64,000 nucleotides of DNA. Source: Gottfriedia endophytica. Its GTDB lineage: Bacteria > Bacillota > Bacilli > Bacillales > Bacillaceae_G. The notes beneath the pieces are model-generated. The model ran no database searches. It had not been told where the DNA came from and was given only the letters and a program-made list of their open reading frames with translations. The position numbers and the translations under genes were made by a program. Below are positions 28,841-38,076 of this stretch, piece after piece. Position 1 is the stretch's first letter. Every line of letters begins with the position of its first letter. The stretch spans positions 248,001 to 312,000 of the forward strand of contig NZ_JAGIYQ010000003.1 in the NCBI RefSeq assembly GCF_017814275.1. The letters run 5' to 3'.

Positions 28841-28935
28841 TTGTGAAATAGACTTATTCAAAATAGGTACTTAGCTAATTCGGTTATTAACGAAATTGAT
28901 AATAAATGGCGTGAATGATTAGATTAGCTAGGTAC
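28841..28935 (+). promoter_or_regulatory. ctaC leader: TTGTGAA box and inverted repeat
   Basis: The 196-bp ctaB-ctaC gap holds TTGTGAAATAG (28841-28851), which resembles a ResD half-site. It also holds an inverted repeat, GTAC-TTAGCTAAT (28867-28879) facing ATTAGCTA-GGTAC (28923-28935), with a one-base bulge on each side. It may be an operator or a 5' UTR structure controlling the oxidase operon. No T run follows, so it is not a terminator. Confidence 0.4.
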
Positions 28936-28987
28936 GATTGAATGAGTCATATTTATATTTCATTTTGAAAGAGGGGGAAGTTAATTT

Positions 28988-30028
28988 ATGAAACATTGGC
29001 GATTAGTCTCGCTAGTTTCCTTAATTGCAGTTTTTTTAAGCGCTTGTGGAAACGCTAACCAATCAGCACTGCTACCTCAAGGTGATGTAGCAAAAATGCA
29101 ATATGATTTAATGAAACTAAGCACAGGTATCATGGTATTTGTAGTAGCTGTCGTTACTGTCATTTTCCTATATGTTGTGATTAAGTTCAGACAGCGCAAA
29201 GGTCAGGAAGAAATTATTCCAAAACAAGTAGAGGGCAATCATACATTAGAATTAATTTGGACTATTATTCCTATCATCTTATTACTTGTTTTAGCAGTTC
29301 CAACAATTAAATACTGTTTCGAGCTTTCAGATCAAAAGCAAATCGCAAAAGAAGAACAGAAAAAAAATTCGATTGTAGTAAATGTAAACGCTCACTTATT
29401 TTGGTGGGAGTTTGAGTATCCAAAACAGAAAATTGTGACTTCGCAAGATTTAATTATTCCAGTTGGGAAGAAAATATTAATTAATCTAAAAGGTCAAGAT
29501 ATTAAGCACTCTTTCTGGGTACCATCTTTAGCTGGTAAATTGGATACTAACGTTGAAAATACAAACAAAATGTGGTTAAAAGCAGATAAAGTAGGTACAT
29601 ATAACGGCTTTTGTGCTGAATTTTGTGGTCCTTCACATGCATTAATGCAATTCAAGGTAAAAGTTGTTAGTCCAGAAGACTATGATCAATGGCTAGTAGC
29701 AATGAAGGATGCAAAAGGTCAAGCTACAACAGCTGATGCAAAAGAGGGACAAAAAGTATTCCAACAAAGCTGTATTGCTTGTCATGCTGCAGATGCCAAT
29801 GACTCTCGTCCAGCAACGGCTCGTATTGCGCCAAATTTAGCTAACTTTGGTGATCGAGAAATGATTGCTGGTATTGCAAAACATAATGAAGAGAATTTGA
29901 AAAAATGGTTAAAAGATCCTGAAAAAATGAAGCCTGGCAACTTAATGGCAGGTAAATATGGAAATTTAACTGATCAACAAATTGATTCATTAACTGCATA
30001 TTTAATGAGTTTAAAAGTATCTAAGTAA
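28988..30028 (+). CDS. ctaC: caa3 cytochrome c oxidase subunit II
   Basis: Subunit II accepts electrons from cytochrome c through the CuA centre. The 346-aa precursor has a lipoprotein signal with Cys20 in LSAC, two membrane helices (~45-66 and ~88-108), and a cupredoxin domain with all CuA ligands: His174, Cys209, Glu211, Cys213, His217 and Met220. A fused cytochrome c domain follows (CIACH, Cys262, Cys265 and His266; probable axial Met near GNLMAG). The fusion identifies the caa3 type. GAGGGGG lies 8 bases before the ATG. First gene of ctaCDEF. Confidence 0.96.
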   Translation: MKHWRLVSLVSLIAVFLSACGNANQSALLPQGDVAKMQYDLMKLSTGIMVFVVAVVTVIFLYVVIKFRQRKGQEEIIPKQVEGNHTLELIWTIIPIILLLVLAVPTIKYCFELSDQKQIAKEEQKKNSIVVNVNAHLFWWEFEYPKQKIVTSQDLIIPVGKKILINLKGQDIKHSFWVPSLAGKLDTNVENTNKMWLKADKVGTYNGFCAEFCGPSHALMQFKVKVVSPEDYDQWLVAMKDAKGQATTADAKEGQKVFQQSCIACHAADANDSRPATARIAPNLANFGDREMIAGIAKHNEENLKKWLKDPEKMKPGNLMAGKYGNLTDQQIDSLTAYLMSLKVSK

Positions 30029-30060
30029 AATAGCTTAATAGGAGCAGAGGGGGTAGTTCT

Positions 30061-31917
30061 GTGAGTTCTGTGGGGAAAAAGAAAGGTGTAATCTGGGACT
30101 TTCTAACAACTGTAGACCATAAGAAGATAGCAATTCTTTATCTGATTGCAGGTGGAATTTTCTTCATACTTGGTGGTCTTGAAGCGTTATTTATCAGATT
30201 ACAATTAGCAATTCCAAATAATCATTTTTTAATAGGAGATGCGTATAACCAAGTATTAACAATGCATGGTACTACAATGATCTTTTTGGCAGCAATGCCT
30301 TTAGTTTTTGCATTTTTTAATGCAGCAGTTCCGTTACAAATTGGTGCTCGTGATGTTGCATTTCCGTTTTTAAATTCATTAGGATTTTGGTTATTTTTCT
30401 TTGGTGGTATTTTCTTAAATTTAAGTTGGTTCTTAGGTGGAGCACCTGATGCAGGATGGACTTCATATGCGACACTTGCTATTGCAAGTAAAACACATGG
30501 ACCAGATTTTTATTTATTAGGGTTACAAATTTCAGGTATTGGTACACTTATTGGTGGTATCAACTTCCTAGCAACTATCATTACAATGCGTGCTCCAGGA
30601 ATGACATATATGCGTATGCCATTATTTACTTGGACAGTATTTGTTACTTCAGCTTTAATTTTATTCGCATTCCCAGCTTTAACAATCGGTTTAGCTTTAT
30701 TAATGTTTGATCGTCTATTTGGAACAGCATTCTTTAATGCTGCTTTAGGTGGAAACTCAATGATTTATGAACATTTATTTTGGATCTTCGGTCATCCGGA
30801 AGTATACATTCTGATCTTACCAGCATTCGGGATTTTCTCTGAGATAATTTCAGTATTTTCTAAAAAGAGATTATTCGGATATTCTTCAATGGTGTTCGCA
30901 ACAGTATTAATCGGTTTCCTTGGATTCATGGTATGGGCTCACCATATGTTTACAGATGGACTAGGTGCAGTTCCAAATGCAATCTTTGCTGTTGCTACAA
31001 TGGCAATTGCAGTACCGACTGGTGTGAAAATTTTCAACTGGTTATTAACGATGTGGGGAGGCCAATTGCGTTTCACAACACCAATGTTGTGGTCAGTCGC
31101 ATTTATTCCATCATTTGTAATGGGTGGTGTTACTGGAATTATGCTTGCTGCGGCACCTGCTGACTATCAATTCCATGACAGCTATTTCGTTGTAGCACAT
31201 TTCCACTACGTTATCGTTGGTGGTGTAGTATTCGGGTTATTTGCTGGTGCCACTTATTGGTGGCCAAAAATGTTCGGTACAATGTTAAATGAGAAATTGG
31301 GCAAACTTACATTTGTATTATTCTTTATTGGTTTCCATTTAACTTTCTTTGTTCAGCATTTCTTAGGATTAATGGGTATGCCAAGACGTTATTTCACATA
31401 TCTTCCTCACCAAGGATTAGATACTGGAAACTTAATCAGTTCAATTGGTGCAGCTTTTATGGGAATTGCAACAATAGTTCTTTTAGTTAATGTTATCTAC
31501 ACTACGGTTAAAAATGAAAAAGTTGGAAATGATCCTTGGGAAACTGGCCGTACATTAGAATGGTCAATTTCATCTCCACCACCTGAGTACAACTTTGCAC
31601 AATTACCATATGTACGTGGACTAGATCCACTTTGGATTGAAAAAATGGAGGGTAACGGTGAAATGACACCAGCTGAACCTTTAGGAGATATTCATATGCC
31701 TAATTCTTCATTCCTACCATTTGTCATGTCATTCGGTTTATTTATTGCTGCATTCGGTGCATTATATAATGATAAGTTTACAAATAAAACATCAATCATT
31801 GTAATGTTTGGTGGTATATTAATTACTTTTGGGGCTATGTTCCTTCGTTCTTGGAGAGATGATTTAGGGTATCATATTCATAAAGAAGAACTTACTGACA
31901 AGGGGGTTAAGGGATAA
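30061..31917 (+). CDS. ctaD: caa3 cytochrome c oxidase subunit I
   Basis: This is the catalytic subunit that reduces oxygen and pumps protons. The 618-aa protein has 12 core membrane helices plus extra ones at the C-terminus. Visible signatures: TMHGTTMIFLAAMP (low-spin heme His), WIFGHPEVYILILPAFG (CuB His and the His-Tyr cross-link), WAHHMFTDG (two CuB His), and HDSYFVVAHFHYVIVGG (the two heme A ligands). GTG start with a GGGGG ribosome site. The stop overlaps the ctaE start by one base. Confidence 0.97.
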   Translation: MSSVGKKKGVIWDFLTTVDHKKIAILYLIAGGIFFILGGLEALFIRLQLAIPNNHFLIGDAYNQVLTMHGTTMIFLAAMPLVFAFFNAAVPLQIGARDVAFPFLNSLGFWLFFFGGIFLNLSWFLGGAPDAGWTSYATLAIASKTHGPDFYLLGLQISGIGTLIGGINFLATIITMRAPGMTYMRMPLFTWTVFVTSALILFAFPALTIGLALLMFDRLFGTAFFNAALGGNSMIYEHLFWIFGHPEVYILILPAFGIFSEIISVFSKKRLFGYSSMVFATVLIGFLGFMVWAHHMFTDGLGAVPNAIFAVATMAIAVPTGVKIFNWLLTMWGGQLRFTTPMLWSVAFIPSFVMGGVTGIMLAAAPADYQFHDSYFVVAHFHYVIVGGVVFGLFAGATYWWPKMFGTMLNEKLGKLTFVLFFIGFHLTFFVQHFLGLMGMPRRYFTYLPHQGLDTGNLISSIGAAFMGIATIVLLVNVIYTTVKNEKVGNDPWETGRTLEWSISSPPPEYNFAQLPYVRGLDPLWIEKMEGNGEMTPAEPLGDIHMPNSSFLPFVMSFGLFIAAFGALYNDKFTNKTSIIVMFGGILITFGAMFLRSWRDDLGYHIHKEELTDKGVKG

Positions 31918-32540
31918 TGGAATTAAATCAAAAATTTACAGCTGAAACATTTCCGCATGACCCTGAAAAAGCAACCCTTGAAGGTCGTAATAAGTTTATA
32001 GCATTTTGGCTTTTCCTTGGTGGAGAAACTGTTTTGTTCTCTTCACTATTTGCAACATTTTTAGCTTTAAGAAATTCAACTGCAGGTGGTGCTGCTGCAC
32101 ATGAAATGTTTGAGCCATCGACAGTATTCCTTGCAACAATGTTGTTATTAACATCATCATTAACAAGTGTTTATGCAATGTACCACATGAAAAACTTTAA
32201 TCATAAGCAAATGAATGTATGGTTGGGTATTACTTTATTATTAGGACTTGGTTTCCTAATTCTTGAAATTAATGAGTTTAGTCATTATGTTGAGCATTAT
32301 CATTTTACAATTAAAAGTAGTGCATTTGGTTCATCGTTCTATCTTTTAGTTGGTACGCACGGGGCACACGTATTAGTAGGTCTTTTATGGATCACAACAT
32401 TATTGCTGCGTAATGCAAAACGTGGATTAAATTTATACAATGCTCCAAAATTTTATGTTGCTAGCTTATACTGGCATTTTATTGATGTAGTTTGGATTTT
32501 CATCTTTACTGTTGTTTATTTAATAGGAATGGTGGGATAA
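31917..32540 (+). CDS. ctaE: caa3 cytochrome c oxidase subunit III
   Basis: The 207-aa protein has five membrane helices and the family motifs FPHDPEKATLEGRNKFIAFWLFLGGETVLFSSLF, GTHGAHV and YWHFIDVVWIFIF. Its ATG overlaps the ctaD stop (TAATG), indicating coupled translation. It stabilises subunit I in the complex. Confidence 0.95.
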   Translation: MELNQKFTAETFPHDPEKATLEGRNKFIAFWLFLGGETVLFSSLFATFLALRNSTAGGAAAHEMFEPSTVFLATMLLLTSSLTSVYAMYHMKNFNHKQMNVWLGITLLLGLGFLILEINEFSHYVEHYHFTIKSSAFGSSFYLLVGTHGAHVLVGLLWITTLLLRNAKRGLNLYNAPKFYVASLYWHFIDVVWIFIFTVVYLIGMVG

Positions 32541-32544
32541 GAAC

Positions 32545-32880
32545 ATGGAAATGAATGCAAATTCTCATCAAAATAAAGTTGATTTGAAGTATAGACGTAA
32601 AAAAAGTGCTGAGGAAATGAAGCATCAGTTAATATCTTTTGTCATGATGATTTTATTAACGGTTCTTTCATTTGTATCAGTTATCTATCGTGATCATTTG
32701 GATCCTTACTTTACAATTCCATTTATCATACTATTGGCAGTAATCCAATTAGTGTTTCAACTTTATTATTTCATGCATATGAAAAATAAAGAACACGGAA
32801 TTCCTGCAATGTTTCTTTACTCAGGATTAGTAGTTGGATTAGTTACTGTACTGGCATTCGTTACAATTGTTTGGTTATAA
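32545..32880 (+). CDS. ctaF: caa3 cytochrome c oxidase subunit IV
   Basis: This small 111-aa subunit has three hydrophobic helices (residues ~30-48, ~55-75 and ~85-109) after a basic, polar N-terminus. The motif QLYYFMHMKNKEHG is typical of the subunit IV/CyoD family. It starts 5 bases after ctaE with the ribosome site inside that gene, and is followed by the operon terminator. Confidence 0.92.
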   Translation: MEMNANSHQNKVDLKYRRKKSAEEMKHQLISFVMMILLTVLSFVSVIYRDHLDPYFTIPFIILLAVIQLVFQLYYFMHMKNKEHGIPAMFLYSGLVVGLVTVLAFVTIVWL

Positions 32881-32893
32881 ACAAATAAAAATT

Positions 32894-32930
32894 AAAACGG
32901 CTACTACCTAGTAAGGTGTAGCCGTTTTTT
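32894..32930 (+). terminator. Terminator of ctaCDEF
   Basis: AAACGGCTAC pairs with GTAGCCGTTT followed by T residues. It separates the oxidase operon from ctaG. Confidence 0.88.
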
Positions 32931-32969
32931 GCATGGATTACATAAGCGCCTACTTTTTCTTTTTTGGTA

Positions 32970-33060
32970 GGCTACTCTAATATAACAACTAAAAAGAAAA
33001 TTCTTATATGATGTTTTCCTTATTATTTTTTCCATGGTGCGATTTTTATTAGCATGTATG
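32970..33060 (+). repeat. Left arm of repeat family B, diverged copy
   Basis: GGCTACTCTAATATAAC and the following segments (TTTTCCTTATT, CCATGGTGCGA, TTATTAGCATGTATGTC) line up with the copy at 26218. It again lies just before a MITE-like copy. Confidence 0.65.
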
Positions 33061-33090
33061 TCCCTTTTTTAAAGGATGTATTTTTTGAAG

Positions 33091-33310
33091 GGCTCTTTTT
33101 TAAAATTGTTGCTTAGAGATTTTAATTTAAATGAGAGAAGTTGATTGGAACGGAAGGGTGAAGGGCTTCTGTGGGAGATGCGGGAAGGCTGAGACCCCAC
33201 AGGAGCGATAGCGACGAGGAGGCTCAGCTCACGCCCCAAGGAAAGCGAGCATCCTGGAGTGGAAATCAACTTACACATACTGAAATAGAAACAATGTTTA
33301 GGAAAACAAT
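33091..33310 (+). repeat. MITE-like repeat A copy, alternative centre
   Basis: Complete copy from GGCTCTTTTTTAAAATTG to GGAAAACAATC. The arms are GTTGATTGGAACGGAAGG and CTGGAGTGGAAATCAAC. Its centre is the second subtype (CAGGAGCGATAGCGACGAGG in place of GCAGGCTTGCCGAGG). It separates ctaF from ctaG; both genes read in the same direction. Confidence 0.85.
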
Positions 33311-33425
33311 CTTTAGGAAAAACCTACCAATTATATATAAATTGTCACAATTAAGTTTGTAGTCTAGTTGATTTTTGTTATATAATTTATTAAAATAATA
33401 GTTTACAATTAAAGGATGTGCACCT

Positions 33426-34349
33426 ATGTTTGATTTAAGAATGTTTGGATTTAGTGCATTGTGGAGTCCGAAATTATTTGCTATATTATTGATGATATTA
33501 TGCTTGTATTTTATTTTTACTGGGCCACTTCGAAAACGCTTTAGCCAAGATGGAGAGACATCTTTAAAACAAAAGGTTTATTTTACGATCGGCATTCTAT
33601 TAATTTATATTGCTCAAGGTAGTCCAATTGATTTAATTGGTCATATCATATTTACTGCACATATGTTTGAAATGGCATTACTTAATTTAGTTGCACCGAT
33701 TTATATTATTTTAGGAATACCAAATTGGTTATGGCGTTCAATACTAGGTAATAAATACATAAATACTGTTTTTACATTTTTTACAAAGCCGTTGCTCGCT
33801 ATGCTGTTATTCAATGGATTTTTCTCTATATATCATTATCCTTTAGTATTTGATCATGTTAAAACTAATCCAATAGAGCATATTGCTTTTATGAATTTCT
33901 TATTCTTACTAGCAATTTTCATGTGGTTTCCTGTAATAAACGCTTTACCGGAAAGACAGATATTAAGTGATATTCAAAAAATAGGTTACATTTTTGGAAA
34001 TGGTATTTTATTGACACCTGCATGTGGACTAATCATTTTTGGGGGACATGCATTTTATGCTACCTATACTGATCCAGCGATATGGACGAAATCTATGGAG
34101 CTATGTGTATCTCCAGGACTATTAAAGTCACTACATTTGTCAGGACCTGAAGCCTTAAATATTATGACTGCTGCTGAAGACCAACAAGTTGGTGGTATAG
34201 TGATGAAAATCATACAAGAAATAGTATATGGTTTTGTAATGGGATATAATTTCTTTAAATGGGCAAAAAGGGAGAAAAATGGAAGTAAAATCGATCCGAT
34301 TTCTCAAAACCCTTATGCTGCGAAAATGAATGGAGTGTTAAATGAATGA
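33426..34349 (+). CDS. ctaG: Cytochrome oxidase assembly factor CtaG (caa3 type)
   Basis: This membrane protein is needed to make active caa3 oxidase, probably in copper delivery. The 307-aa product has about seven membrane helices. The conserved histidines and charged residues are visible in HIIFTAHMFEMALLNLVAP, IYHYPLVFDH, NPIEHIAFMNFLFLLAIFMWFPVINALPE and FGGHAFYATY. A ribosome site (AAGGATGTG) precedes the ATG. It overlaps the DUF420 gene by 4 bases (ATGA). Confidence 0.9.
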   Translation: MFDLRMFGFSALWSPKLFAILLMILCLYFIFTGPLRKRFSQDGETSLKQKVYFTIGILLIYIAQGSPIDLIGHIIFTAHMFEMALLNLVAPIYIILGIPNWLWRSILGNKYINTVFTFFTKPLLAMLLFNGFFSIYHYPLVFDHVKTNPIEHIAFMNFLFLLAIFMWFPVINALPERQILSDIQKIGYIFGNGILLTPACGLIIFGGHAFYATYTDPAIWTKSMELCVSPGLLKSLHLSGPEALNIMTAAEDQQVGGIVMKIIQEIVYGFVMGYNFFKWAKREKNGSKIDPISQNPYAAKMNGVLNE

Positions 34350-34810
34350 ATTCTTTACCGATTTTACCAACTATTAGTATAAGTTTCATCGTCATCAGTG
34401 CAATATTTGTTGCCATTGGATGGATACTAATTGCTAAGAAGAAAGTCGAAGCTCACAAAAAAACTATGTTTGTTGGTGGTGTATTTGCACTTTCATTCTT
34501 TATTCTTTATCTAACTAGAACGGTATTTATAGGAAATACCTCATTTGGAGGACCAAATTCACTAAAAATCTACTATCATATCTTTTTGTTCTTCCATATC
34601 TTTTTAGCTACGACTGGTGGGGTTTTTGGAATTGTTTCACTGGCAAGTGGTTATAAAAATAAACTTAAACTTCATCGTAAAATTGGGCCAATTACAAGTG
34701 TTATTTGGTTCTTTACAGCAATAACTGGAGTAGTTGTATACTTGCTATTATATGTTTTTTATAAGGGTGGAGAAACTACTTCAATGATTAAAGCAATATT
34801 TGGTTTTTAA
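34346..34810 (+). CDS. DUF420 membrane protein, CtaM/YozB-like
   Basis: The 154-aa protein has four or five membrane helices with the DUF420 pattern: an N-terminal helix, KKVEAHKKTMFVGGVFALSFFILYLTR, YYHIFLFFHIFLATTGG, and KLKLHRKIGPITSVIWFFTAITGVVVYLLLY. Several histidines lie at helix ends. Family members (CtaM in Staphylococcus, YozB in Bacillus) are needed for heme-copper oxidase function. Its overlap with ctaG argues for the same role here. In B. subtilis the homologue lies elsewhere. Confidence 0.82.
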   Translation: MNSLPILPTISISFIVISAIFVAIGWILIAKKKVEAHKKTMFVGGVFALSFFILYLTRTVFIGNTSFGGPNSLKIYYHIFLFFHIFLATTGGVFGIVSLASGYKNKLKLHRKIGPITSVIWFFTAITGVVVYLLLYVFYKGGETTSMIKAIFGF

Positions 34811-34811
34811 T

Positions 34812-34850
34812 CAAACAAAAAAGCTATCAATTGATAGCTTTTTTTGTTTG
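34812..34850. terminator. Bidirectional terminator after ctaG-DUF420
   Basis: A perfect palindrome CAAACAAAAAAGCTATCAA / TTGATAGC-T(7)-GTTTG. It has T runs on both strands, fitting its position between the rightward ctaG unit and leftward ylbA. Confidence 0.9.
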
Positions 34851-34863
34851 ACTATAATATGAA

Positions 34864-35235
34864 TTATAGAATTATGAATTTACTTACAAGTTCAATTTGC
34901 TCTTGAGCTTTCTTTAATAATTCGTTACTGCGCTCAACAACTGAAGTAGGAATAACTTCATCTTCACCATATTCTACTCCATGAGGATAGTAATGTTTTC
35001 CTAGAATAGGTGTTAGTAATTGTACTTTACTACTTGATGAATCAGTTGATCCCTCAACAGAATAAGCTTGAACACGTAAATAGAAAACTTCATCACGTAC
35101 TTCAAATTTATAATCATACGTAACTCGTTCGTAATCCCACTGACCAGCTAGGACAAAACCTAATTCTTCCATAATTTCTGTCAATAGTGAAGTATTTATT
35201 ACATGTTGTTCTAAATTGGTATTTTCAAATTTCAT
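34864..35235 (-). CDS. ylbA: YugN-like protein YlbA
   Basis: This 123-aa soluble protein has the YugN-like pattern: an N-terminal helix region LTEIMEELGFVLAGQWDYERVTYDYKFE, then strands (VFYLRVQAYSVEG), then a Tyr/His-rich stretch LGKHYYPHGVEYGEDEVIPTSVVERS. The position after ctaG matches B. subtilis ylbA. A ribosome site (AAGGGGGAT) precedes the ATG. Function unknown. Confidence 0.72.
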   Translation of the reverse strand: MKFENTNLEQHVINTSLLTEIMEELGFVLAGQWDYERVTYDYKFEVRDEVFYLRVQAYSVEGSTDSSSSKVQLLTPILGKHYYPHGVEYGEDEVIPTSVVERSNELLKKAQEQIELVSKFIIL

Positions 35236-35417
35236 TTTTATATCCCCCTTATGGAATTAGAAAATTTCCCTATTAATATAATATTATCAATATTAAGAAT
35301 GTGCAATGAAAAGCTTTCTAACTTATCAAACTAATTTGATATATTTTTTTAGAAATTTTGGCTACAATGGAGATATAGAATCAAATAGCACTCTTAATTT
35401 CCGAAGGGATGGGCTGG

Positions 35418-36461
35418 ATGGATAAATTTTTTAAGCTAATTATTGTAACGATATTCGCAACAGTATTGTTCGCAATATCACCAGTTTTGAAGGATTTATA
35501 TAATGAAAAAATTATGGGGACAAAAAAAGACCAAAATCATCAGGTAGAAAATACTTTTATACAATACACTTCTGCAAAAAATATGAAAGGTTCAGTAGCT
35601 GAATATCTTGGGAAAAATGTAGCTGATGTCATTAAACAATTTGGAACTCCTTCAAGAAAACAACCATCTGAATATGATTACACTTGGTATATTTATGATA
35701 AAGATTCAAGTCATTATACGCAGTTTGGGATTGAAAAAGGTAAGGTAGTTACAGTGTTTGTAGCAGGAGATAAAATAAATGTTTCTCCATTTTTGATCGG
35801 AGAACACTACGAAGATGTTAGTGATAATGGTAGTGTTAATGACAAACTTTCTTTTTCGATTCATGATAATCAGTATACCTTTAAACTAAAGCCTAATGAA
35901 CTTAATGAACGTCCACTTATCCCATGTAAAAACGGATTTGCTCAACTCTATTTTGATCGTTTCACCGGTGTTTTATTAGGAATTCGTTATTTAGATCCTA
36001 AAACATTAGTAAAGCAAAGACCGTATGAATTAATTTATACTGGAAAATTAATAAACGCTAAAAAGCTTTCTTCCTCAGAACAGGCTATAGTTGATCGTGA
36101 AGAAGAACGTCAAATATTATCTCTAACGAATATTTATCGTGCTCGAATGCATGAAAGTAATTTGAAATGGAATAATCAAGCAGCAAAAGTTGCTCTTGGT
36201 CATAGTATTGACATGGTTAACAATCATTACTTTGATCACAACTCTCCTAAATACGGAACTTTTGCAGACCGTTTAAATAAAGATCACGTTGTTTATCAAT
36301 TAGCAGGTGAAAATATTGCAGCCAATTATGTTGATGGGATATCGTCAGTTTATGGATGGATAAATAGCAAAGGGCACCGTGAAAATTTCTACAATAAGAA
36401 TTTTACTTCTCTAGGTGTTGGCTCTTACAAAAAATATCAAACTCAAAATTTTATAAAATAG
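35418..36461 (+). CDS. ylbC: CAP-domain secreted protein YlbC
   Basis: The 347-aa protein has an N-terminal membrane anchor or signal (LIIVTIFATVLFAISPVL). A CAP-associated region follows (~50-215, LGKNVADVIKQFGTPSRKQ and a second similar unit), then a CAP/SCP domain (~225-347: LTNIYRARMHESNLKWN, HSIDMVNNHYFDH, GENIAANY, HRENFYNKNFTSLGVG). Such proteins are surface-exposed; the activity is unknown. ATG 35418 is favoured over 35409 because GAAGGG would touch the earlier codon. ylbB, which precedes it in B. subtilis, is absent. A strong terminator follows. Confidence 0.82.
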   Translation: MDKFFKLIIVTIFATVLFAISPVLKDLYNEKIMGTKKDQNHQVENTFIQYTSAKNMKGSVAEYLGKNVADVIKQFGTPSRKQPSEYDYTWYIYDKDSSHYTQFGIEKGKVVTVFVAGDKINVSPFLIGEHYEDVSDNGSVNDKLSFSIHDNQYTFKLKPNELNERPLIPCKNGFAQLYFDRFTGVLLGIRYLDPKTLVKQRPYELIYTGKLINAKKLSSSEQAIVDREEERQILSLTNIYRARMHESNLKWNNQAAKVALGHSIDMVNNHYFDHNSPKYGTFADRLNKDHVVYQLAGENIAANYVDGISSVYGWINSKGHRENFYNKNFTSLGVGSYKKYQTQNFIK

Positions 36462-36505
36462 AGATAGGGAATTTTGAGGTGAGGGGCATGCGGCCCGTAA
36501 ATACA

Positions 36506-36556
36506 AATAGGCTAGCTTTAAAGATTGGTTTATCTTTAAAGCTAGCCTATTTTTTA
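36506..36556 (+). terminator. Terminator of ylbC
   Basis: A long stem, AATAGGCTAGCTTTAAAGA with TCTTTAAAGCTAGCCTATT, followed by TTTT. Confidence 0.92.
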
Positions 36557-36634
36557 TGAAGAGACAGACACCAATTACATTTAAAATCATAGTGATGGAG
36601 TAACGTGATTTCTTTATTGATTGGAGTGACAATA

Positions 36635-37042
36635 ATGAGCAATGATGTAAAAAGACGTTCTGTAGAACATTTTAAAGAGTTTGTAAAACGACATCCAAAG
36701 CTCAGAGATGAAGTCCGAAATGGGAATAAGACATGGCAACAATATTATGAAGAATGGTACTTATATGGTGAAGACTCTGATATATGGAAGCCATATTCAG
36801 ATAACCGTAATAATCCTCAAAAAGACTTGATAAGTGCAAATGATGGAAATGGATATCTTGGTAAAGTGATGTCGCTTGTAAGAAACTTAAATCCGGATCA
36901 AATTCAAGGACATTTATCGAATGTTAATTCTACTTTAACAAATATACAGCAGCTAATCTCTCAATTTAAATCACCCTCTTCAACATCACAACGGAACCAA
37001 AATGCAACTCAGAATCAACCATTTAACTTTAGAAAAGATTAA
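36635..37042 (+). CDS. ylbD: YlbD family putative spore coat protein
   Basis: The 135-aa polar protein has an N-terminal charged helix (VEHFKEFVKRHPKLRDEVRNGNKTWQQYYEEWYLYGEDSDIWKPY), typical of YlbD, and a Gln/Asn/Ser-rich tail. The B. subtilis homologue is annotated as a putative coat protein. Start ATG 36635 is 7 bases after GGAGTG. ylbE follows after 12 bases; the two form an operon. Confidence 0.8.
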   Translation: MSNDVKRRSVEHFKEFVKRHPKLRDEVRNGNKTWQQYYEEWYLYGEDSDIWKPYSDNRNNPQKDLISANDGNGYLGKVMSLVRNLNPDQIQGHLSNVNSTLTNIQQLISQFKSPSSTSQRNQNATQNQPFNFRKD

Positions 37043-37054
37043 AGGAGATGGAGT

Positions 37055-37318
37055 ATGAGAAAAGATGTACTTGATTTCTTACAAGGCAACGAAGACTATA
37101 TTAGATTTATTCGCATTCAACCAAAATGGTACCGTACATTAACTAGAAATCCAGAATTACTTGAGGATTTTCGTTTAGCCTCAATGCAATTTTTTGGTAA
37201 AACGATTCCTCAAAGAGTAGATAAATTACAAAATCAAGTTCAAATGGCTTCATTTATGGTAGAAATGTTTCAAGCGTTAAAAGAACAGCAAGGTACAGAA
37301 ACTACTGAAAATGAATAA
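37055..37318 (+). CDS. ylbE: YlbE-like protein
   Basis: The 87-aa protein has the conserved start MRKDVLDFLQGNEDYIRFIRIQPKWYRTLTRNPELLEDF and a helical C-terminus. Length is near the 79 aa of B. subtilis YlbE. AAGGAGATGG lies before the ATG. It is always paired with YlbD; function unknown. Confidence 0.82.
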   Translation: MRKDVLDFLQGNEDYIRFIRIQPKWYRTLTRNPELLEDFRLASMQFFGKTIPQRVDKLQNQVQMASFMVEMFQALKEQQGTETTENE

Positions 37319-37386
37319 GAGAAAACATACATTCTGTTAATGCTTTTTGCTACAATAGAAATGTGAGTTAGAAAGGAGCAAAAAGC

Positions 37387-37959
37387 ATGACAGAAATATG
37401 TTTAGTAAGGCATGGACAAACAGATTGGAATTTTTCTGGTATCATTCAAGGTAGAGAAGATATTCCATTAAATATAGTAGGGAAAGAACAAGCTAGACAA
37501 AGTGCTGAGTTTTTAAGTAAAGAAAAATGGGACATGATAATTTCTAGTCCGTTAAGTAGAGCGGTAGAAACTGCGAAAGCAATTGCAGAATTTACTAAGC
37601 TTGATAAAATCTTAGAAGATAAGCGTTTTATAGAAAGAGATTTTGGACAAGTAAGTGGTAAAAACGTGTCTGAGTATCGAAATAAATATAATGCAGACGA
37701 AATTGAAAACATAGAAACAATGAAGGATTTAATGACAAGAACATTTACAGCATTAGAGGATGTTGCGAAAAACAATGAAGGCAAAAAAATCATAATTGTT
37801 GCACATTCACACACTATAAAAAGCATTTTACATGCTATTGATCCTAAAAAAGTAAATTTTGAAACGAAATTAAATAATGCTTGCGCAAGCTACGTGGAGT
37901 ATAAAGATAATAGTTGGAGTATAAAAGCCTTTAATGTATCTGACCATATTACGATTTAA
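37387..37959 (+). CDS. Histidine phosphatase family protein
   Basis: This 190-aa enzyme of the phosphoglycerate mutase-like superfamily has the N-terminal RHG motif (CLVRHGQTDWN, catalytic His9), the second Arg in SSPLSRAVETA, a catalytic Glu in ERDFGQVSG, and the second His in VAHSHTIKSIL. The residue after VAHSH is not the usual Gly, so substrate preference may differ. It could be a broad phosphatase or a cofactor-dependent mutase. B. subtilis has no such gene between ylbE and ylbF, so it is an insertion. AAAGGAG ribosome site; an extended -10 (TGCTACAAT) lies at 37348-37356. Confidence 0.82.
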   Translation: MTEICLVRHGQTDWNFSGIIQGREDIPLNIVGKEQARQSAEFLSKEKWDMIISSPLSRAVETAKAIAEFTKLDKILEDKRFIERDFGQVSGKNVSEYRNKYNADEIENIETMKDLMTRTFTALEDVAKNNEGKKIIIVAHSHTIKSILHAIDPKKVNFETKLNNACASYVEYKDNSWSIKAFNVSDHITI

Positions 37960-38076
37960 TAAAATAAATGATTTATCCCGCAAATAGTAACAAAGTGTTA
38001 AACAATAAATGGTAAGTTCAACTATTCGTCTTTTCATCTGTTTTATGATATTATTACATCTTGGAGGTGTAAGGAA

